Origin: Paludibacteraceae bacterium
Lineage (GTDB): Bacteria; Bacteroidota; Bacteroidia; Bacteroidales; Paludibacteraceae
NCBI GenBank assembly: GCA_016283095.1
Contig: JAEEMG010000019.1
Span: 1 to 64,000, forward strand
Reading direction: 5' to 3'
DNA length: 64,000 nt
A model generated the notes under the pieces. That model was not told the DNA's origin, searched no databases, and saw only the letters and a list, made by a program, of their open reading frames with translations. A program made the position numbers and the translations under genes. How positions within the stretch are numbered: the stretch's first letter is position 1; each line of letters begins with the position of its first letter. Below, one piece after another: positions 52,601-61,600 of this stretch.

Positions 52601-55600
52601 ATGCTTATCTACTATTGTATAATAGTAGTTTCCAGCAGCGACATCAGACACTGAAATCTTGCTTTCCGCTCCTGTCACAGGGACAACTGCATCTGGAGTA
52701 CAATACGCAGTTTCGGAAGTCTTTTCACAATACTTGTAATCGCCATAACCACCATTAATTGTTATAGAATAACTTCCATCACTCAATCCGTAAACAGATG
52801 GACTATTCTCTGATTTCACAACTGTAAGATCTGAAGCAGGTTGAGTGACAGTGAATGTCTCTGGCTCTGAAGTACAATTATTAGCATCAGTAACAGTCAA
52901 TGAATACTCAACGACGCCATGCTCATCAGCAGTTGTCATTGACGCTGAGTTGTCGCCATAAGTTTCACCAGCTTTCTTCCATGAATATGTGTTCGCTGTA
53001 ATGTTCGCAGTGATCACCTTCGTCTCTCCATAACACAAAGTGACATCCGCAATATTCGGAACAACTGGTTTTGCATTGACAACAAATTCAAAATTCTTGC
53101 TTTCTGTCAATCCACACTCATTCTTCACTTTATATGTGAATGTATAAGTGTTGGCTGTCAAATCCTTGATATAGTCGGAAGTGACTGCGACATCTCCATT
53201 ATACCAACCCTGCTCTCGTGCAGGAGTTCCAGCATCGGCATCATTCCATGTCAAGCCAGGAGTCGGCAACTCAACATCTGTAGTGCCGACACAGACTGCT
53301 GACAATGTGACGTCACCGATAACAGGTGCAGAATACTCTTCAACTTTGAATGTCTTCGCTTCACTTGTACAGCCATACTTATCAGTAACTGTAGCTGAGT
53401 AATTGCCCTTGCCAAGTAAGAACTCGTCACTTGTCTGAGGATTGACAGTTGACACATTATATGTATATTCTCCTTCTGTTGCTGTCGCAAGTGTCAAAGT
53501 GAAATTAGCCTTAGCATCCACACATACCGTCTGATCCGCAATGTCGTCAAGCACGGGCAACGGATGAAGCTCTACTGAGAATTTCTCAGATATAGCCTTA
53601 CAATTATTGTCGTCTGTCACTTCCACTGTGTAATCACCAGCAGTTGTCGCATCTATCGTAGCAGTTGTCGCTGCTGTGCTCCACTCGTAACTCTTATATT
53701 CTTCTGATGTCTTCAATGTCAATGCATTTCCATCAGCACACAAATAATCATTTGCATCAACCTTGACAATCTGTGGTGTTGGCAATGAGTGGAACTCAAC
53801 TGTCATTGCATCTGTTGAATCGATGCAGTTCTGAGCCGTAGTCGCAATCACCTTATAATCACCAGCCTCTGCAACACTGATTGTCGTTCCTGTTCCGGCA
53901 GTGACAAATTCTGTTGATGTTCCGTCCTTCTGCTTCCATTCGTAAGAATAACCATCAACCGTATTGGTCAAGTTCAATGTCGCATCCTGGCCAACACATG
54001 TCTTTGTGTATGATATTGTAGGCAGTGTGACACCAGAGATTGTGATTGTCTCACTAACCACAGAGGATGGACACTCATGGTTGTCTGAATATTTCTCAGT
54101 TATTACCAAATCATATGTTCCAGCCTCGTTAGCGACTATTGTGCTTTCGCTGCCAATCTTCGTTCTACTCCATGCATACGAGTAAGCATTTCCAGTCAAG
54201 TTAGCTGACAATGTGTAAGAACACTGACCAAGTTCGGAAATTATGTTTGCAACAGGTGGAATATATGCTTTTCCAGTAGCGTTTGCAGTTTCACTCTCAC
54301 ATCCGTTGGCATTCTTCACTTTCACATACCATGTCGCCGACTGGATCTTGTCTCCATTGGCATTATATGTCAACGTCTTTGTTGATTCTCCAGCCACAAA
54401 TGTTCCGTCAGCTGTATTGCTCCATAGATATGTCTCTCCTGTGTTTGCTCCAGATGCTGTGAATGTCACGTCTCCACCACAAACTGTTCCTGCAGTCAAT
54501 GAAGGTGTAGATGGATTAGCGTTTACTACAGCATTCACTTCATTGCTGTAATTCTCACCACATCCATTAGTAGCCACATACTGCAACTTATGAGTTCCAG
54601 CCACTGGAGCTGACATGACATCAAAGTCAATCCACTCGCCTGCTCCCTTGACCTTAATCTGCCATTTTCCAGTTCCAACAATATCACTGCCATTGTTAAC
54701 AATAACAGGATCAGACAAAGTAAACGCAACACCTTCACAAACTGGGTTCGGAGCTGAGATTGTGATTGTCGGTTTATCGTTTACCGTAACAGTTACCGTT
54801 GGTTCTATAGATGAACATTGACCATTTTCTACTTTCAACGTATATGTTGAAGTTGTGACAGGGCTTGTCTCCAATATGTTTCCATTAGCAGTCAAACCGC
54901 CATAAGACGTAATTGTACCAACAAGACCTGAGTATGAGATATTAGCAGTCTCTCCCTTACAGATTGTAACAGGAGTCAATGACAATGCCGGAGTTCCGTA
55001 AACAGTAGCTGTCGCTGTTGCAGGAGCACTCTCACATCCAGTCGTATTATCTTTGATTACAACTGTCCATGTAGCAGACTCACTGACTTTACCTGCAGAT
55101 ATTGACAATGTTTTCGAAGTTTCTGAACCATATCCAGAACCATTCCAATTGTATTCAAACTTAGTATTGTCTGCTGGTGTCGGAATGAACGTTGTTGTTT
55201 CACAAGCATCGTCAGCAGACAATGAAACCACTGGCAATGAATTAAAGTCAACTGACAAAGACGCTTGGTTTGTACAACCATTTGCATCCTTAACATAAAC
55301 GGTATGACTTCCAGCCTCAGTCACAGAAAGTGTATTTGTCGTGCCATATGCGATCTCACTATCCCACTTATACTCTACTGAAGATGTTGATGTTGCGGAA
55401 AGGTTCGCTGTAGCACCAATACAAACCTTCGTGTAGTCAAGAGTGATATTTGGAATATTCTTTGCTGACACTTCGATTGAAGTTTCATTTGTACAATTAG
55501 ATCCCATTACCACCTCAACAAAATATTTTCCTGCACTGCTTACCGTCAATGTGTTGCTTGTGCCAAGACAAGTTTCCTTTGCACCTTCTTTATACCAAGA

Positions 55601-58600
55601 ATATCTATAACCAGCATTCTCTGTTGCTGTCAAAACGGAATTCTGCTTCACCGTCGTACCGTCGACACATAATGAAGAAGACTCCTCTACTTCAAGAGTT
55701 GGTCGTCCTGATGCCGACATTGTGGCCTTTATCTCTGACGATTCTGCACATACTCCATTAGTCACAGTCGCAGAAATATGATATATATCACTCTCGTCAC
55801 TAATCTTCTGAGTGATTTTGCCGTCAGTAATTGTAGCCAGAGTCTTGTTTGCCACATCATCTCCCTTCCATATATATGCTGTGACAATTCCCGCAACATT
55901 AGAAACAGTAACGACAGCATCATTACCTGGACATACTGTCACGTTCTCAGGAGAGAACTCAGCATATGAAGCGAGATATGACGTTGCCGATTTAGAATCA
56001 GGAGATTCACTTTCACATTCAGTGACCGAATTCTTCACCTTAACATACCATGTCTTCGACAATTCAGTATAAGGTCTTACTGCAGTCAATGTCTGTATAT
56101 TGTTTTTAGCAGTATTCTCTGCATAAACACCTGTTTCTGTCTCACTCCACAAATACTGGATGTTCTCAGTGACAACAGTTTCTCCTACCTTAGCAGTAGC
56201 TGTGAATGTAACGTCTCCACATGCATCTGATGCTGCAAGTTCGACTGTCGGATTTGCATTTACAACAAATTCAAAATTCTTGCTTTCTGTCAATCCACAC
56301 TCATTCTTCACTTTATACGTGAATGTATAAGTGTTGGCAGTCAAATTCTTGATATAGTCGGAAGTGACCGCGTCATCTCCATTATACCAGCCCTGCTCTC
56401 GTGCAGGAGATCCCGCATTGGCGTCATTCCATGTCAAGTCTGGAGTTGGCAACTCAACATTTGTCACGCCGACACAGACTGCTGGCAATGTGACGTCACC
56501 GATAACAGGTGCTGAATAGACATCAACTGTAGCCGATGCGTCTTTCTCATCACAAGCTCCGTTCTTGACAGTCACGACATAAGTCGTCTTTTCTGAAATT
56601 GCAGGAAGAGTGATCTTCTTTCCTGTTATGTCATAAGCATAATCAGTCTGATCGAGAGCGACACCATTCGCAGTGATCTTTGTAATATTTCCTGTAATGC
56701 TTGTCACATTCAATACCGGCTGGATATCTTTACAGATTTTCGCTGTCTGTGGAATCACTGCAATTGCAGACGCAGCAGAAACCTCAACAGTCTGACCAAG
56801 TTCACGTTCAGCCGTTCCACAACCGTTTGTTACAGCATATTTCAATGTATAGCTGCCTGGTTGTAAATTGTTGTTTACAAAATCCTTCCATACTCCACCA
56901 TCATTGTATTTCCAACCTTCAGAAGTGATCACACTTCCGTTAGCTACAGAAGATACTATAGGCAAAATGAACGAACTTCCTTCACATACAGCAGACGGTG
57001 CTGTCAGATCAGAAATTGTAGGAGCAGCGTTTATTGTCAATGTATATGTCAAATTATCTGTCTTGCCTTTTGTACAAGCATCATTAACTATAACATTGTA
57101 TGTGTATGTGCCGACCTCTTCTACTGCAGGTGTATGAGTATTACCTGTTGACGATGAGCTGTTATCTGCAGCTGGCAATATCCATGTGTAAGTCAAACTG
57201 CCTGCCGATCCATTTGTTGTAGCATTAATTGTGATAGCTGACAAATCGGACAAATTCTCCTTACATATTGTCTGCGACGAAGATGCAAGAGTCGCTGCTG
57301 TCCAAGCATACTCTTCAACCTTGAATGACTTCGCTTCACTTGTACATCCATACTTGTCAGTCACTGTTGCTGAGTAATTACCCTTGCCAAGTGAGAACGC
57401 GTCACTTGTCTGAGGATTGACAGTTGACACATTATATGTATATTCTCCTTCTGTCGTTGTCGCAAGTGTCAAAGTGAAATTAGCCTTAGCATCCACACAT
57501 ACCGTCTGATCCGCAATCTCGTCAAGCACTGGCAACGAATGAAGCGCTACTGAGAATTTTTCAGATGTAGCCTTACAATTATTGTCGTCTGTCACTTCCA
57601 CTGTATAATCACCAGCTGTTGTGACATCTATCATAGCTGTTGTCGCTGTTGTGCTCCACTTGTAGCTCTCATACTCATCTGATGTCTTCAATGTCAATGC
57701 TTTTCCGTCAGCACACAAATAATCATTTGCATCAACCTTGACAATCTGAGGTGTTGGCAATGAGTGGAACTCAACTGCAATGGCATCTGTTGTTTTTGTA
57801 CAGTTCTGTGCAGATGTCACTTTCACTCTATACTCTCCTGCATCTTTCGTATTGATAGAAAGACCTGTTCCAGCAGAGACGAATGTTGTTGATGTTCCGA
57901 CCTTCTTCTCCCAATCGTATGTATAACCATCAACCGTATTAGTCAAGTTCAATGTCGCATTCTGGCCAACACATGCCTTTGTGTACGATATTGTAGGCAT
58001 AGTGACATCAGAGATTGTTATTGTCTCACTAACCTTAGTGGATGAACACTCATGGTTGTCTGAATATTTCTCTGTTATTACCAAATCATATGTTCCAGAC
58101 TCGTCTGCGACTATCGTGCTTTCGTTGCCATCCTTCTTTCCACTCCATACATAAGAGTAAGCATTTCCTGTCAAGTTAGCTGACAATGTGTAAGAACACT
58201 GACCAAGTGCGGATGCAATGGTTGCAACAGGTGGAACATACGTCTTTCCAGTGGCATTTGTGGCTTCACTCTCACATCCGTTGGCATTCTTCACTTTCAC
58301 ATACCATGTCGCCGACTGGATCTTGTCTCCATTGGCATTATAAGTCAACTTCTTAGTTGATTCTCCAGCCACAAATGTTCCGTCAGCAGTATTGCTCCAT
58401 AGATATGTCTCTCCCGTGTTTGCTCCAGATGCTGTGAATGTCACATCTTCACCACAAACAGTTTCCGCAGTCAACGAAGGTGCAGAAGGAGCGACAGGAG
58501 TAATAATCTTAACTGTCTTAGAAATCTCATTGCCACAGAAATCTGTCGCTGTAACAGTGACCACATCTCCATTCTCACTCTGTGAAACCTCAGGTATGAT

Positions 58601-61600
58601 ATCACAGTTTTGTGTTGCTGTGTATGTGAATGTAGGAGTTGTGAATTCACATTTGTCAGATGTCAATGTGAACTCATAGTCTGTTGTTGATCCTGATTTC
58701 AAGCCATCGGTCGTCAATGACAATGCCAAAGCATTTGTCAACTTGATTTCCAGACTCTTTTCAATCTTTGTCGAACATCCTGTTGCGATATTAGTCACTG
58801 TTGCACTATATGCTTTAGTTCCGCTACAATCTCCACCTGCGATAGTTGCTTTTGTCTGGTCAGAACCGTCTTTTGTCGCTCCTGTCCATACAACGCTGTA
58901 ACCTGTCGATGGAGTCACACTTGAAACAGATATTGCATAATTCTCTGTATTTGTCTTTGGACACTGCTCACCAAGTTCCGACAAAGTGAATGTAGGATTT
59001 GGATTGATTATGTGTTTGTAATCAAGATTCTTCGACGTACCAGAGCATCCATCCGACACGGTTACCACATATTCGTATGTGCCAGGATCTGTCTCATTCG
59101 AAGTAAACTTATCAGAAGTTCCTAATACATCATCACTACCCTTCTTTGTCCACTTATAAGTTATGCAATTCGAACAAGACTTAGCAGATGCAGAACCTAC
59201 AACTTTAACTTCAGGATTTGACAAACCAGCACAAACATTTGTCTCTGATTTATCAAGAGAACCTGATGTGAAGTCAGAAGGCTTAGTGATCACCACATTA
59301 GATACAGAAGTTACCTTACAATCATTTTGATCTGTAACCTCCACAGAATATGAACCCTGACTCTTTGAAATAGTTGCAGATGATATTCCGTCTCCCATAG
59401 ACACCACGTCATCTGTATTTACCTTATAGCGATAAGGAGCCGTTCCGCCAGACACTTTCAATGTGATATCAGCGTTATTCCCTGCACATACTTCTGCATT
59501 TGCAGCCGACCAAACATCAATCTTAAGTTCTGTAGGGATGGTGATTATCACACCATCTTTAGTCACAACACATCCATTGCCATCTGTAATCGTCACAGTA
59601 TAAGAACCCGCAGCAACATCAGCAAATGTGTGGTTGGCATCAGACTTTTCAACCGGAGTGCCGGCATTCAACACATATTGATAATCAGCAGCACCGTCTT
59701 TCACCTTAACCTCAATTGAACCCAATCCAGAATGACATTTTGGATTGACCGCAGTCACAGATTCAATTGCGAAAGCACTCTTTGAGATGACGTGAGCCAC
59801 TGATGTATTCGTACAATGATCATCAGTCACTGTTAGAGTATAACTGCCTGGTGCAGTAGCTGTATATTTCTTTTCTGTTCCGACAACAGTTCCATCTTTC
59901 TTCCAAGAGTAAGTGTTGAAATCAGCATTAGAGCTTAATTCTCCACTCAACGAGCCTTGTTCACATAGTGTTGTCACATCACCGACAATCGAAACAGCAG
60001 GTTTCTTATAAACATATCCTGTTGCCTCTTTCACATCACTTTCACATCCTTGATCATTCTTAGCTTTCACATACCAAGTGACGGAAGTATTTGCGTCTAC
60101 ATAATTTAAAGTCTTAGAAGCCTCGGCACTATACTCAGACCAAGTCTCATTATTTTTCTTCCATGAATATGAAGTTGCAGAAGCCGACGTTGCTGTGAAT
60201 GTCACAGTCTCCTCACACTTGAATCCATCCTGTGTCAGTGTCACTTCTGGTCTCTTCAGGATTGTAGCTGTAGCCGACGTCGCATCACTTATACATCCGT
60301 GGCCATCCTTGACTTTCACATACCAAGTCTCTGAACATTCTGTTTTTCCGTTCCAATCAATCGGAGCCGTCACTGTTTTTGAAGCTCCGGCATTAAACGT
60401 TGAATATGCACCATCGGCAGGTGTGTCATTAGATTTAACCCATGAATAAATCACTGTAGGTGCGGCATTTGCATTCGGTTTTGCTGTCAAAGTAACTGAA
60501 TTGCCTTCACAAACAGAAGCGGCGCCAGTAATAGTCACATCAGGCTTATCAAACTCAGAGACCGTAAGTGTCTTAACAACACTACAATCATTATTGTCTT
60601 TGACAGTGATTGTGTATTCTCCTTTTTTCAATCCACTGACCGTAGATTTTCCTTCAGACACCGCCGACACAGTCGCGCCATCAACAGTCACAGAGTATGG
60701 AGCCGTACCACCTGAAATATCAGTGATAACGATGCTTCCATCAGTCGCTCCCGGACATACAGAAAGTGCAGTTGGAATTGTGGCAGTAAATGGAGTTGGC
60801 TGAGAGACCTTGATATTTGAATTTGTCAACGAGCATCCATTAGCATCCACTACCTTACCTGAATAAGTGCCGACAGGAACATTCATGAATTCTCCGCTTG
60901 TATTGCCGACAGAATTCTGATTATTGTCAATCAAATAATAAGTGTATCCATCACTTGTCATTCCAGCGACAGATAGAGAGACCTCTCCATTGTCGCTTCC
61001 ATTACACTTCACATTCTTCACACTAGCAGAAAGAGTCTTTCCTGACAAATTGTTCGAAGGCACATTCAACGTCACTTCCTTAGTCACCGAAGTTCCACAC
61101 AAGTCTGTTGCTGTGACAACAATTTTCTTTGAGCCTGCGATAACGTCTCCTGCAGATACTGACTGAGTGATGGTAGCTGTTTTAATATCACAAATTGTAC
61201 TAAATGTACATTTGGTTGTAACTTCTGGAACCCTGAAAATACAATCCGTACCAACCAGATCATAAACATCAGGATTTATAGTCAGATTCAAATCAGAAGC
61301 TTCACTCTTCTTCGTTGTGAATGAGCCTGGCAGAGTTGTCTTACAATGAATATCTTCGACAGAGACATTGAATGAATAAGTGTATCCACATTGATCAGAA
61401 GCCTTATTGATTGTTGCCTTAGTCGGTGTCTGGTTGTCTGGTATGACATTGCTAGACCAAGTCACCGAATAATTATTCTCAGCAGCATAACCGACATTGA
61501 TTGACAATGGATAATTATCTGCAGTAGGACAAGCTTCTGTAGGGACAATTATATCAAATGTTGGCTTCTTATAAATTGTTGCCTTCTTTGTAGCTGCCTG

